Program-made: the position numbers and the translations under genes | Source of the DNA: Chryseobacterium sp. | GTDB taxonomy: Bacteria > Bacteroidota > Bacteroidia > Flavobacteriales > Weeksellaceae | Reading direction: 5' to 3' | DNA length: 64,000 bases | Assembly: GCF_019236175.1 (NCBI RefSeq) | Contig: NZ_JAFAJM010000024.1 | Span: 124,001-188,000 of the forward strand | Notes under the pieces: generated by a model | Databases searched by the model: none | Told to the model about the DNA's origin: nothing | The model's input: the letters and a program-made list of their open reading frames with translations, nothing else | Part shown: positions 15,851 through 23,814 of the stretch, one piece after another | Layout: every line of letters begins with the position of its first letter | Position numbering within the stretch: the stretch's first letter is position 1

Positions 15851-17152
15851 ATGCGTACAAAATCTGTAGGGAAGAAGAAAATCAATGTAGTCACTCTTGG
15901 ATGTTCCAAGAATGTATATGATTCTGAAGTATTAATGAGCCAGTTGAAGGCCAATGGCAAAGAAGTGGTTCACGAAGACCGCGGGGATATTGTAGTAATC
16001 AATACTTGCGGATTTATTGATAATGCTAAAGAAGAATCTATTAATACAATCCTTGATTACGTTGAAGCCAAAAACAGAGGTGAAGTAGAAAAAGTATTCG
16101 TTACAGGATGTCTTTCCGAAAGATATAAACCGGATTTGATAAGAGAAATTCCTGATGTAGACCAGTATTTCGGAACAAGAGATCTTCCTGTTCTGTTAAA
16201 ACATCTTGGAGCAGATTATAAGCACGAATTGGTGGGGGAAAGACTGACCACTACACCTAAACATTATGCATACCTTAAAATTTCTGAAGGCTGTGACAGA
16301 CCGTGTTCGTTCTGTGCCATTCCTTTGATGAGAGGCGGACACATGTCAACCCCGATTGAAAAGCTGGTAACTGAAGCTCAGAAATTAGCGAAAAAAGGGA
16401 CTAAAGAATTAATTCTTATCGCACAGGATCTTACCTACTACGGATTGGATTTGTATAAAAAAAGAGCACTTGGCGATCTTTTAAAAGAGCTGGTAAAAGT
16501 AGAAGGAATAGAGTGGATCCGTCTTCATTATGCATTTCCAAGCGGATTCCCTGAAGATGTGCTGGATATCATCCGTGAGGAACCTAAGGTTTGTAATTAT
16601 ATTGATATTCCTCTTCAGCATATCAATTCAGATCTTTTAAAATCAATGAAGAGAGGTACGACCCATGAAAAAACGGATGCCCTCTTAGCAAAATTCAGAG
16701 AAAAAGTTCCTGACATGGCGATCAGAACGACTCTGATTGTTGGATATCCAGGTGAAACCGAAGAAAGATTCCAGGAACTTAAAGACTGGGTAAGAGAACA
16801 GAAATTTGACAGATTAGGCTGTTTTACTTATTCCCATGAAGAGAATACGACGGCTTATGTATTAGAGGATGATATTCCGCAGGAGGTGAAAGAAGCAAGG
16901 GTTGAAGAGATCATGGAATTGCAATCTCAAATTTCCTGGGAGAAAAACCAGGAAAAAGTCGGAAAAACATTTAAATGTGTCTTTGACCGTAAAGAAGGAA
17001 ACTATTTTATAGGAAGAACAGAATATGATTCTCCGGATGTTGATAACACCGTGTTGGTTTCTGCAGAGGATACTTATATTTCTATTGGAGAATTCGCGGA
17101 AGTCAAGATTACTTCAGCAGAAGAATTTGACCTGTACGGTGAATTGGTATAA
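15851..17152 (+). CDS. rimO: Ribosomal protein S12 methylthiotransferase RimO
   Basis: Radical-SAM methylthiotransferase, 433 residues from ATG 15851; an upstream in-frame ATG at 15764 is rejected because it lies inside the preceding terminator and ahead of the promoter box. Three cysteines of the UPF0004 domain are visible (VTLGCSKNVYDSE with Cys18, INTCGFID, VTGCLSERY), followed by the radical-SAM CxxxCxxC motif in CDRPCSFCAIP and a C-terminal TRAM domain. The SKNVYDSE wording separates RimO from MiaB. It modifies an aspartate of S12 using two [4Fe-4S] clusters. Confidence 0.95.
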   Translation: MRTKSVGKKKINVVTLGCSKNVYDSEVLMSQLKANGKEVVHEDRGDIVVINTCGFIDNAKEESINTILDYVEAKNRGEVEKVFVTGCLSERYKPDLIREIPDVDQYFGTRDLPVLLKHLGADYKHELVGERLTTTPKHYAYLKISEGCDRPCSFCAIPLMRGGHMSTPIEKLVTEAQKLAKKGTKELILIAQDLTYYGLDLYKKRALGDLLKELVKVEGIEWIRLHYAFPSGFPEDVLDIIREEPKVCNYIDIPLQHINSDLLKSMKRGTTHEKTDALLAKFREKVPDMAIRTTLIVGYPGETEERFQELKDWVREQKFDRLGCFTYSHEENTTAYVLEDDIPQEVKEARVEEIMELQSQISWEKNQEKVGKTFKCVFDRKEGNYFIGRTEYDSPDVDNTVLVSAEDTYISIGEFAEVKITSAEEFDLYGELV

Positions 17153-17533
17153 TGAATTGCTAATCAGGAAGTCATATCCGGATATTTCACAAAAAACACA
17201 TTTATATTAATGAAATTTAACACAAATGTATTTTTGTTGATTTATGTATTGTGTTGATTGTCATTCGGTTATATTTTTTAAATATTAAGATTTTTTAATT
17301 TTATGACATAAAGTACCTAAAATTAGAAAATTATGTCTTAAATTTGCGGCATTAGTAATATTTTTAATTCATATACTTTCAGTGAGTTATTGATTAAGAA
17401 TACGCTAAAAGTATGAATATAATATAAAAATATTTGTTTATATTAGCTTCGGATGATAATCACAAGTTGGGATGCATCATTCCTTTTTGGAAATATTGAT
17501 GAAAAATAATGTAATTAAAATCTTTAAAAACTT
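17153..17533. other. AT-rich intergenic region with a possible promoter
   Basis: 381 bases with no coding potential that I can support. TAAATTTG at 17339-17346 matches the -7 consensus TAnnTTTG and would give a leader of about 180 bases for the secreted protein at 17534. No clear terminator hairpin for rimO was found. Confidence 0.5.
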
Positions 17534-18187
17534 ATGAAAAAATTTTTATTAACAGCAACTATGCTCGTTTGCCTTTCGGCACTTTCCAAGGCTCAGCAAG
17601 GACGCGTGGGGATAAACACGACCACACCTGCCGCAACGTTAGATGTTGTAGGAACTCCTACTGATGCTACAAAACCTGATGCCGTTTTAGTCCCTCGCTT
17701 AACAAGAGCTCAGCTAATCGCTAAAGACGCAGTATATGTTGCCGCTCAAAACGGAGCACTTGCCTTTGTAACAACTATTGATGGTACGGCAAGCGCTAAA
17801 ACGACAAATGTAAACACTATTGGGTTCTATTACTATGACGCTACAAACTCAGTTTGGGTAGCGGTAGGTGGTGGAGGTGCTTCAACCCCTCAAAGGTATG
17901 AAGTGATCAGAGGAAATGTAGTGACTGTTAATGCTGCTACATATTCCGTTTTACCAACAGATAACGTTGTTGTAACAACTTTTAATAGCGGTGTACAGAT
18001 TACATTGCCTACTCTGACGAATACAGCAGCTGATATTGGCCGTGTTGTTAAAATTATTAATAATAATACTGCTGCGTCTGGATTAACTTTTGCGGGTGCT
18101 CCTGCTTTAGGAAACTTGACTGTTAACCAAAATAGAGGAATTGAGTTCGTTTGGACTGGAACTGTTTGGTCATCTCCTCAAAAATAA
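17534..18187 (+). CDS. Secreted GINTTTP-type protein
   Basis: 217 residues with a Sec signal peptide (MKKFLLTATMLVCLSALSKAQ, cleavage after AQ). The mature protein begins with GRVGINTTTPAATLDVVG, a motif seen at the start of many flavobacterial surface proteins and similar to the GIGT..P...LDV motif of phage tail-spike-type proteins. The rest is rich in Thr, Val and Asn with FYYYDATNSVWVAVGGGG near residue 100, and ends in a compact beta-rich part. No catalytic motif is visible. It forms a pair with the next gene, 23 bases downstream. Function unknown; an extracellular structural or adhesin-like role is a guess. Confidence 0.75.
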   Translation: MKKFLLTATMLVCLSALSKAQQGRVGINTTTPAATLDVVGTPTDATKPDAVLVPRLTRAQLIAKDAVYVAAQNGALAFVTTIDGTASAKTTNVNTIGFYYYDATNSVWVAVGGGGASTPQRYEVIRGNVVTVNAATYSVLPTDNVVVTTFNSGVQITLPTLTNTAADIGRVVKIINNNTAASGLTFAGAPALGNLTVNQNRGIEFVWTGTVWSSPQK

Positions 18188-18210
18188 CCCCCTTTAAAAA
18201 TCAAAATAAG

Positions 18211-18960
18211 ATGAAAAACATATTTAGCCTTTTAGCTATTGCAGCTTTCGGTTCTCTTGTCAATGCTCAAGTAAATGTTAATAATGGTGTACAATCTACA
18301 ACGATTAATAACTCAAACGTAGCAATCGACCTTAGTGGTTCTTTTAGTACCGAATCAGGTGCTGGTCCTTACCAAGGTAAAGGAGTCGTTATTCCAAGTG
18401 TTGATTTGGTTAACTTTCAATTCGATACTACTTTGGCTGACGGTACTACTTTCCCTACTTGGTTTGATGGGATGATTGTTTATAATAATGCTACAGGTAC
18501 TACCTTAACTGCAGGACAGAGATCTTCAACTGCAACAGCTGTAACCCCTGGATTCTATTATTTTTCTAACCCAACCGGAGCCACAGCAAGCGCTGTACAG
18601 CCGGGAGTTTGGAAACCGCTTGGAAGCAATCCTAACGCAGGTAAAGTAAATATTCTTCCTGCTGAAACTATTACGAATACTTCCGTAAACGGAAATCAGG
18701 TATATGCTAAGAGAGGAACCTTTACAACTAACGGAACTTCTACAGCTCCTACAGCATATTCAAATCAAGCTGCAATTGCAAGTCCGGGAAGCCTTTATAG
18801 AATTACAATTTATCAGTCCGGAACAAATAATGTATACTCAAACAGTGTATATTCATATGCCGCTGACGGTTCTTTTGTAACCGGTTCACCTAGTATGTCT
18901 GTAGTTTATCCTGCAGGAACATACAACTATACTGTAGAGTATACGAAAACAAACAATTAA
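18211..18960 (+). CDS. Secreted protein related to the preceding gene
   Basis: 249 residues from ATG 18211. A longer frame from 18151 overlaps the upstream gene and lacks a signal peptide at its start. The signal peptide is MKNIFSLLAIAAFGSLVNAQ. The mature part has NVAIDLSGSFSTESG, a conserved-looking GVVIPSVDLVNF segment, and TPGFYYFSNPTGATASAVQ that parallels the GFYYYDATNSVW of its neighbour. Ser, Thr and Asn are abundant. The two genes are probably cotranscribed and share a fold or partner. Function unknown. Confidence 0.72.
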   Translation: MKNIFSLLAIAAFGSLVNAQVNVNNGVQSTTINNSNVAIDLSGSFSTESGAGPYQGKGVVIPSVDLVNFQFDTTLADGTTFPTWFDGMIVYNNATGTTLTAGQRSSTATAVTPGFYYFSNPTGATASAVQPGVWKPLGSNPNAGKVNILPAETITNTSVNGNQVYAKRGTFTTNGTSTAPTAYSNQAAIASPGSLYRITIYQSGTNNVYSNSVYSYAADGSFVTGSPSMSVVYPAGTYNYTVEYTKTNN

Positions 18961-18985
18961 TTTTTAATTAATTATAACTTATAAT

Positions 18986-19016
18986 AACCGATGATTTAAT
19001 TTTCATCGGTTTTTTA
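18986..19016 (+). terminator. Rho-independent terminator after the secreted pair
   Basis: 9-bp stem AACCGATGA / TCATCGGTT (18986-18994 and 19003-19011) with an 8-base loop, followed by a T run. Confidence 0.85.
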
Positions 19017-19622
19017 TTGTATGCTGAAGATTGTTGTTGTCTGGATATATCTTAATTCGCAAGACTAAGTGTAAAAGGCATAACAATGTTTAATTACCCA
19101 TTAAAAAATGATGAGTACATATCACCTCTTTTTTGTTTTTTATCCTGTAAACAGAAATAGGATGATAAAAAATAAATTGGAACCTACATTATATAAGTTA
19201 AAAAAAGCAGCATTCTAAAGAAGCTATATGATTAGTAAGAAATATTTTTATTATTAAAAGAGATGAATCCGGCTTTCTCCTCGGGGTTTTGAAATGATTT
19301 TAGTATCACCTAGGAATGAATAAGGAGCATGGAAAATCTTAACAAATAAATGGAAGAAATGATTTTGTATGAACTCTAAATTAATTTTTTTTGAATTTCA
19401 TCAAAATGTAAAATACTGATATACAGTGATTTAAAAAATGTAATTTTAATAATTATGCAGTTATTAGTTAAATATATTAACATTTTAGCATTTTTTTTAA
19501 CATTTTTTAACAGTATGCTTTAAAATGCCTATCCATAAGGGATGACAGAGGTTGTTAACATATATTTTAGATTTTATTAACGTTATTTAACATTTCAGCT
19601 ATGGACTTTAGGAGATTCCTGA
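19017..19622. other. Long AT-rich non-coding stretch with TTAACA motifs
   Basis: About 600 bases without a supportable gene. The right half carries TTAACA at 19477, 19497, 19507, 19555 and 19587 and a TTAACG at 19577, several spaced close to 10 or 20 bases apart. This could be a binding region for a regulator or nucleoid protein upstream of the RlpA-like gene, or just AT-rich background. Confidence 0.4.
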
Positions 19623-19630
19623 TACTTTTG
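19623..19630 (+). promoter_or_regulatory. Promoter -7 box of the RlpA-like gene
   Basis: TACTTTTG fits TAnnTTTG and lies 26 bases before the ATG at 19657. Confidence 0.6.
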
Positions 19631-19656
19631 CTCCGTCAAACAAATAAAAGTTCAAA

Positions 19657-20028
19657 ATGATGAAAAGATTCATTCTCGTAATCATAATGATGATTTCAAC
19701 CTTGGGTGTTTATTCTTTTACGAGCAATGCCCTAGATGCGAAAAAAACAAGTTATGCATCGTACTACCACGATAAATTTAACGGTAGAAAAACCGCTAGC
19801 GGAGAAATCTTTGATAACTCAAAGTTTACTGCAGCAAACAGAACGCTTCCTTTTGGAACAAACGTTAAGGTAACAAACCTTAAAAATGGTAAAGAAGTAA
19901 TAGTGAGAATTAATGACAGAGGACCTTACCATTCATCAAGATCTTTAGACATGTCTAAAGCAGCGTTCGATGAGATTGGAGATATCAGCCATGGTACTAT
20001 TCCGGTCGAATATGAAATTGTCGATTAA
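19657..20028 (+). CDS. RlpA-like double-psi beta-barrel protein
   Basis: 123 residues: signal peptide (MMKRFILVIIMMISTLGVYSF) and a single RlpA-type double-psi beta-barrel with YASYYHDKFNGRKTASGE near residue 34, then LPFGTNVKVTNL and VRINDRGPY, which contain the conserved Gly, Asp and Arg of septal-ring lytic transglycosylases. It lacks the SPOR domain of enterobacterial RlpA, so it is a minimal form. Expected to act on peptidoglycan in the periplasm; activity is not shown by the sequence. It is monocistronic, with a promoter box upstream and a hairpin terminator after it. ATG 19657 and ATG 19660 are both possible starts. Confidence 0.88.
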   Translation: MMKRFILVIIMMISTLGVYSFTSNALDAKKTSYASYYHDKFNGRKTASGEIFDNSKFTAANRTLPFGTNVKVTNLKNGKEVIVRINDRGPYHSSRSLDMSKAAFDEIGDISHGTIPVEYEIVD

Positions 20029-20050
20029 ATTTATGATTTAAATTAAAAAA

Positions 20051-20074
20051 GCCAGCTGATTCAGCTGGCTTTTT
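20051..20074 (+). terminator. Rho-independent terminator
   Basis: GCCAGCTG / CAGCTGGC stem (20051-20058 and 20062-20069) preceded by an A run and followed by a T run, so it can act for the RlpA-like gene (+) and possibly for xth (-). Confidence 0.85.
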
Positions 20075-20096
20075 GTGTGTGCCGTTAGACTTTCAT

Positions 20097-20861
20097 TTAT
20101 ACATCCAGTTCCAATAAAGCAGGACAATGGTCCGAGTGCACGGCTTCCTTTAATATTACAGCTCTGCTAAGCTTATCTTTTAAACTATAGGAAGTGAAAT
20201 TATAATCCAGCCTCCAGCCTTTATTTTTGGCCCTTGAATTTTGTCGGTAGCTCCACCATGTATAATGGTCAGGGTCATTGTTGAATAACCTGAAACTGTC
20301 AATCAGTTCGCATTCGTTGATAAAATTTGTCATCCATTCTCTTTCCATAGGAAGAAACCCGGAAACATTTTTTAAACGTATAGGATCATGAATATCTATT
20401 GCTTCATGGCAGATGTTGAAATCACCGGAGATAATAAGGTTGGGAATTTCTTTTTTCAGATTTTTAATATAGGCTAAAAAGTCATGACAGAACTGCATTT
20501 TAAAATCCAGTCTTTCAATGTTGGACGCGGAAGGCACATACACGGAAATCGCTGAAAATCCATCAAAATCCGCACGGATGATTCTGCCTTCATTATCGTA
20601 ACTTTCAATGCCGCAACCATACTCTACATGGTTAGGTTTGATTTTTGAGGCAATTCCGACCCCGCTATACCCTTTTCTTACGGCTGAATGCCAATAACTG
20701 TGATAACCTAATTTTTCGAGACTTTCGATATCTATCTGGTCGTTTCCTGCTTTGCTTTCCTGAATACAGATGATATCCGGATCAGCAGTTGTTAACCATC
20801 CTAAAAAATCTTTTGTAAATGCGGCTCTGATTCCGTTGACATTGTATGTAATTAATCTCAT
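20097..20861 (-). CDS. xth: Exodeoxyribonuclease III
   Basis: 254 residues, EEP (endonuclease/exonuclease/phosphatase) fold, normal length for bacterial ExoA/Xth. Motifs in order: ITYNVNGIRAA at the N-terminus, ICIQESKA with the metal-binding glutamate (near residue 35), SGDFNICH with catalytic Asp/Asn, WRLDYNF, and the C-terminal SDHCPALLEL with the catalytic Asp-His pair. It acts as AP endonuclease and 3' exonuclease in base excision repair. It overlaps the upstream yciI-like gene by 4 bases, so the two are translationally coupled. Confidence 0.93.
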   Translation of the reverse strand: MRLITYNVNGIRAAFTKDFLGWLTTADPDIICIQESKAGNDQIDIESLEKLGYHSYWHSAVRKGYSGVGIASKIKPNHVEYGCGIESYDNEGRIIRADFDGFSAISVYVPSASNIERLDFKMQFCHDFLAYIKNLKKEIPNLIISGDFNICHEAIDIHDPIRLKNVSGFLPMEREWMTNFINECELIDSFRLFNNDPDHYTWWSYRQNSRAKNKGWRLDYNFTSYSLKDKLSRAVILKEAVHSDHCPALLELDV

Positions 20862-21151
20862 GCGTCTTTTATAAATAATTTAAAATTATCGTTATGTTTT
20901 GAAGGAATAAATTCGGTGATCATATAGTCTGCAATCTGATGAACATAAAACGGGTCTTCGGTGATCATTTGTTCTGCTTCATTTTTGGAGCTTGCATTCG
21001 CTATAATGATGCCTCCGGTTCTGGGGTCCTTCCTTCCGGATACAATAAAATGTCCGGATTTATAATATTTTTCAAGAAAATGATTATGTTCAGGAATATA
21101 TTCTTCTACCTTATCAAGAGGAACTTTGTATGTAAGTGAAATAATGAACAT
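20858..21151 (-). CDS. YciI family protein
   Basis: 97 residues with a ferredoxin-like YciI fold: MFIISLTYKVPLDKVEEYIPEHNHFLEKYY, then SGRKDPRTGGIIIA and DPFYVHQIADYMITEF. The conserved His (in EHNHF) and Asp (in EDPF) of the family are present. The role is unknown; a small enzyme or ligand-binding role is proposed for the family. It is the first gene of a two-gene unit with xth. Confidence 0.85.
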   Translation of the reverse strand: MFIISLTYKVPLDKVEEYIPEHNHFLEKYYKSGHFIVSGRKDPRTGGIIIANASSKNEAEQMITEDPFYVHQIADYMITEFIPSKHNDNFKLFIKDA

Positions 21152-21199
21152 GGATTTATTTTTTACGAAGATATAAACTCTTGAAGACTATAAAAAAAG

Positions 21200-21231
21200 A
21201 AGCGGAAAAAATCATCTGATTTTTTCCGCTT
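21200..21231 (-). terminator. Terminator of the MliC-like lipoprotein gene
   Basis: 15-bp perfect stem AAGCGGAAAAAATCA / TGATTTTTTCCGCTT with a 2-base spacer; on the minus strand it runs into a T tract. The same hairpin recurs at 22074-22105. Confidence 0.85.
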
Positions 21232-21263
21232 ATACACGTAATATGTTTTGTAAATGAATTGAT

Positions 21264-21893
21264 CTATTTTACATTTTTAAAAACAACCTTACCGTCTTTG
21301 GAAAGCTGAACATCATCTCCTTTTCCGCGAAGTTCATAATGATCGTTTTTATACCAGATTCCCGAAGCCGGTTTTTGACCTTTTAATTCTAGATTTTCCC
21401 CGTTAAAAACGAATGTCGCCATATCTTTGGTATTGTCAAAAGTTACCTCCAGAGATTTTCCTGTATTGTCCTTTAATGTACTTTTTACGATATCATCAGA
21501 AGCCGTCGCTGGAGTTACCGATTTAAAAACAACTTTACCGTCTTTGGAAAGCTGAACATCATCTCCTTTTCCGCGAAGCTCATAATGATCGTTTTTATAC
21601 CAGATTCCCGAAGCCGGTTTTTGACCTTTTAATTCTAGATTTTCCCCGTTAAAAACGAATGTCGCCACATCTTTGGTATTATCAAAAGTGACCTCAAGGT
21701 TTTTTCCTGTAGCATCTTTTAATGTGCTTTTTACAATATCATTTGAAGATGCTGTTGTTATTGAATCTTTTGCAGATTCCTGAGAAATAGAGGAATCAGC
21801 AGTTGTTGAGGCTCCGGGAGTTGCCTTTTCCTGCTTACATGAAGTAAGTGCCAGTGCAGTAAGTACCGCGATGCCGAAAATGTTTTTTTTCAT
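21264..21893 (-). CDS. Lipoprotein with two tandem MliC-like domains
   Basis: 209 residues. The signal peptide ends in a lipobox (LALTSC, Cys19), followed by a Ser/Thr-rich linker to about residue 50. Two nearly identical 82-residue units follow (starting DIVKSTLKD at residues 52 and 134). Each contains ASGIWYKNDHYELRGKGDD, which resembles the C-type lysozyme inhibitor MliC family. Expected place: outer or inner membrane lipoprotein facing the periplasm, possibly binding lysozyme. The DNA of the two units is also nearly identical, so the duplication is recent. Domain assignment is from motif memory. Confidence 0.75.
   Translation of the reverse strand: MKKNIFGIAVLTALALTSCKQEKATPGASTTADSSISQESAKDSITTASSNDIVKSTLKDATGKNLEVTFDNTKDVATFVFNGENLELKGQKPASGIWYKNDHYELRGKGDDVQLSKDGKVVFKSVTPATASDDIVKSTLKDNTGKSLEVTFDNTKDMATFVFNGENLELKGQKPASGIWYKNDHYELRGKGDDVQLSKDGKVVFKNVK
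21281..21772. repeat. Tandem direct repeat, 2 x 246 bp
   Basis: Units 21281-21526 and 21527-21772, in frame inside the MliC-like gene. About four mismatches can be counted over the first 170 bases of each unit, most of them silent; divergence rises toward the end of the unit. Confidence 0.9.
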
Positions 21894-22073
21894 AATTATA
21901 TCTTTTATGGGTTGTAAATCTACAAACTGTTGATTAATAAATCAATAGATGTGTGTTAATTAAGTTCTGTTTTACTTAAATTTAAATATTTGAGTTTAAA
22001 ATTTAAATAGAAATGTTTATATGAAGGAAATTAAACAAGTTGTTGCAGGAATTTAATAAGTCCGGAAAAAAAG

Positions 22074-22105
22074 AAGCGGAAAAAATCAGATGATTTTTTC
22101 CGCTT
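22074..22105 (-). terminator. Terminator of porX
   Basis: Same 15-bp stem as at 21200-21231 (AAGCGGAAAAAATCA / TGATTTTTTCCGCTT) with the spacer GA instead of TC; T-rich on the minus strand. It lies 33 bases after the porX stop. Confidence 0.82.
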
Positions 22106-22137
22106 TAAACCCAAAATTAAATAAACTATGAAAAAAA

Positions 22138-23682
22138 CTACTTGGGTTCTAAAATACTGATCGGAATAATACACTCTTCCAGTGAAATTCCACCATGCTG
22201 ATAAGTCTCTTTATAATAATTTACAAAGTGATTGTAATTCTTAGGATAAGCCAGAAAAATATTGTTTTTGGCAAAAATATATTTTGAACTTAAATTTCCT
22301 TTAGGAAGAAATAGTTTCTCAGGGTTGGTGATGGCCCAGACATCGCCGTCATCATACGTTAAACTTTTCCCCGTTTTATAACGAATATTGGTTGATGTTT
22401 CTCTGTCTCCCACCACTTTACTCGGTTTTTTTACGTATACGGTTCCGTGATCGGTAGTGATCACAAGTTTATAACCGTTTTCTGCAGCCGCTTTGATAAT
22501 TTTCATCAAAGAAGAATTTTCAAACCAGTTAAATGTTAAAGAACGGAAGGTTTTATCATCACGGATGAGCTGATCTACAATATGATTGTCTGTTTTAGCA
22601 TGTGACAGAATATCAATGAAATTATATACAATAACCAGAAGGTCATTGTTTTTATGCTGATTGAAGTCATCATAAATCTTTCTTTCAAAATCAGCATTTA
22701 ATACTTTCAGGTATTTCATAGATTTGGATCCTATTCCGATTCTTTTCATCTGATCTTCCAGGAAGTCCCGCTCAAATTCATTTTTATTTCCTTCTTCATT
22801 ATCATTAAACCATTTGTTGGGAAAACGTTTTTCAATTTCGGAAGGCATCAGACCCGCAAAAAAAGAATTCCTTGCATATTGGGTAGCTGTCGGAAGAATA
22901 CTGTAATAATAATCTTCAGAAATTTTATTGTAGTATTTTGTAAACAAAGGTTCTACCACTTTCCATTGATCATAGCGAAGATTATCGATCATCAGAAGAA
23001 GTACTTTTTCTTTTTCTACTTCCGGTTTTACCTTCTCTTTGAAAAGAGTATGGCTCATCATTGGTTTATCGGAATCTGTAAGCCAGTTCTCATAATTTTT
23101 CTCAATAAATTTGGCAAACTGAATATTAGCTTCTTCTTTTTGGGATTGCAGCAGATCTGCAAATTCATTATCCGCTACTTTATCAAACTTAATTTCCCAG
23201 CTTAGAATTTTCTTATAATATTCTGCCCACTCCTGATAAGTCTTCAGGTAAGAAAGCTCCATAGAGAGGTTTCTGAATTCCTGCTGGTATTGTAAAATCG
23301 TTTTTTGCTCAACAAGATTATCCTGTTGAAGATTTTTCTTTAATGAAAGCAAAATCTGATTAGGATTCACAGGTTTCAGGATGTAATCGGCAATCTGGGA
23401 ACCGATAGCCTCTTCCATAATATGCTCTTCCTCACTTTTAGTTACCATTACTATTTTCAGGGAATTGTCTTTTTCCTTAATCATAGGAATTGCTTCCAAT
23501 CCGGAAATTCCGGGCATATTTTCATCAATTAATGTTAATGCGAATTTCTCTGAATCCATAAGTTCCAACGCCTCATTCACATTATTAACCGGGGTTACCT
23601 GGTAGCCCTTTTTTTCTAAAAATACGATATGAGGTTTAAGTAAATCTATTTCATCATCGATCCATAATATCTTTTCTGACAT
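22138..23682 (-). CDS. porX: PorX: T9SS response regulator with PglZ domain
   Basis: 514 residues. Residues 1-120 form a receiver domain (KILWIDDEIDLL, phosphoacceptor D53 in LTLIDENMPG, lysine in DYILKPVNP). After a helical linker, the region from about 200 is a PglZ/alkaline-phosphatase-like domain with LLLMIDNLRYDQW, PTATQYARNS and VITTDHGT. This two-part layout is that of PorX, which with the sensor PorY controls type IX secretion in Bacteroidota. No PorY gene is nearby, as is usual. It is a single gene between two terminator-like hairpin regions. Confidence 0.93.
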   Translation of the reverse strand: MSEKILWIDDEIDLLKPHIVFLEKKGYQVTPVNNVNEALELMDSEKFALTLIDENMPGISGLEAIPMIKEKDNSLKIVMVTKSEEEHIMEEAIGSQIADYILKPVNPNQILLSLKKNLQQDNLVEQKTILQYQQEFRNLSMELSYLKTYQEWAEYYKKILSWEIKFDKVADNEFADLLQSQKEEANIQFAKFIEKNYENWLTDSDKPMMSHTLFKEKVKPEVEKEKVLLLMIDNLRYDQWKVVEPLFTKYYNKISEDYYYSILPTATQYARNSFFAGLMPSEIEKRFPNKWFNDNEEGNKNEFERDFLEDQMKRIGIGSKSMKYLKVLNADFERKIYDDFNQHKNNDLLVIVYNFIDILSHAKTDNHIVDQLIRDDKTFRSLTFNWFENSSLMKIIKAAAENGYKLVITTDHGTVYVKKPSKVVGDRETSTNIRYKTGKSLTYDDGDVWAITNPEKLFLPKGNLSSKYIFAKNNIFLAYPKNYNHFVNYYKETYQHGGISLEECIIPISILEPK

Positions 23683-23814
23683 AATTTATTTTTTACATGA
23701 TTATTGTATCAAAATTTTGACCAAATCCTTTTAAAATCTCACAAAATCGAAAGATTAAAAGTTAAATATTAGTTAAATGAAAATGGGAGGCCATTTTCTA
23801 TGCTCCTGCTTTAT

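Noticed and set aside
19108..19218. Short frame of 36 residues in the long non-coding region
   Set aside because: No conserved motif and no promoter box; could be chance in AT-rich sequence.
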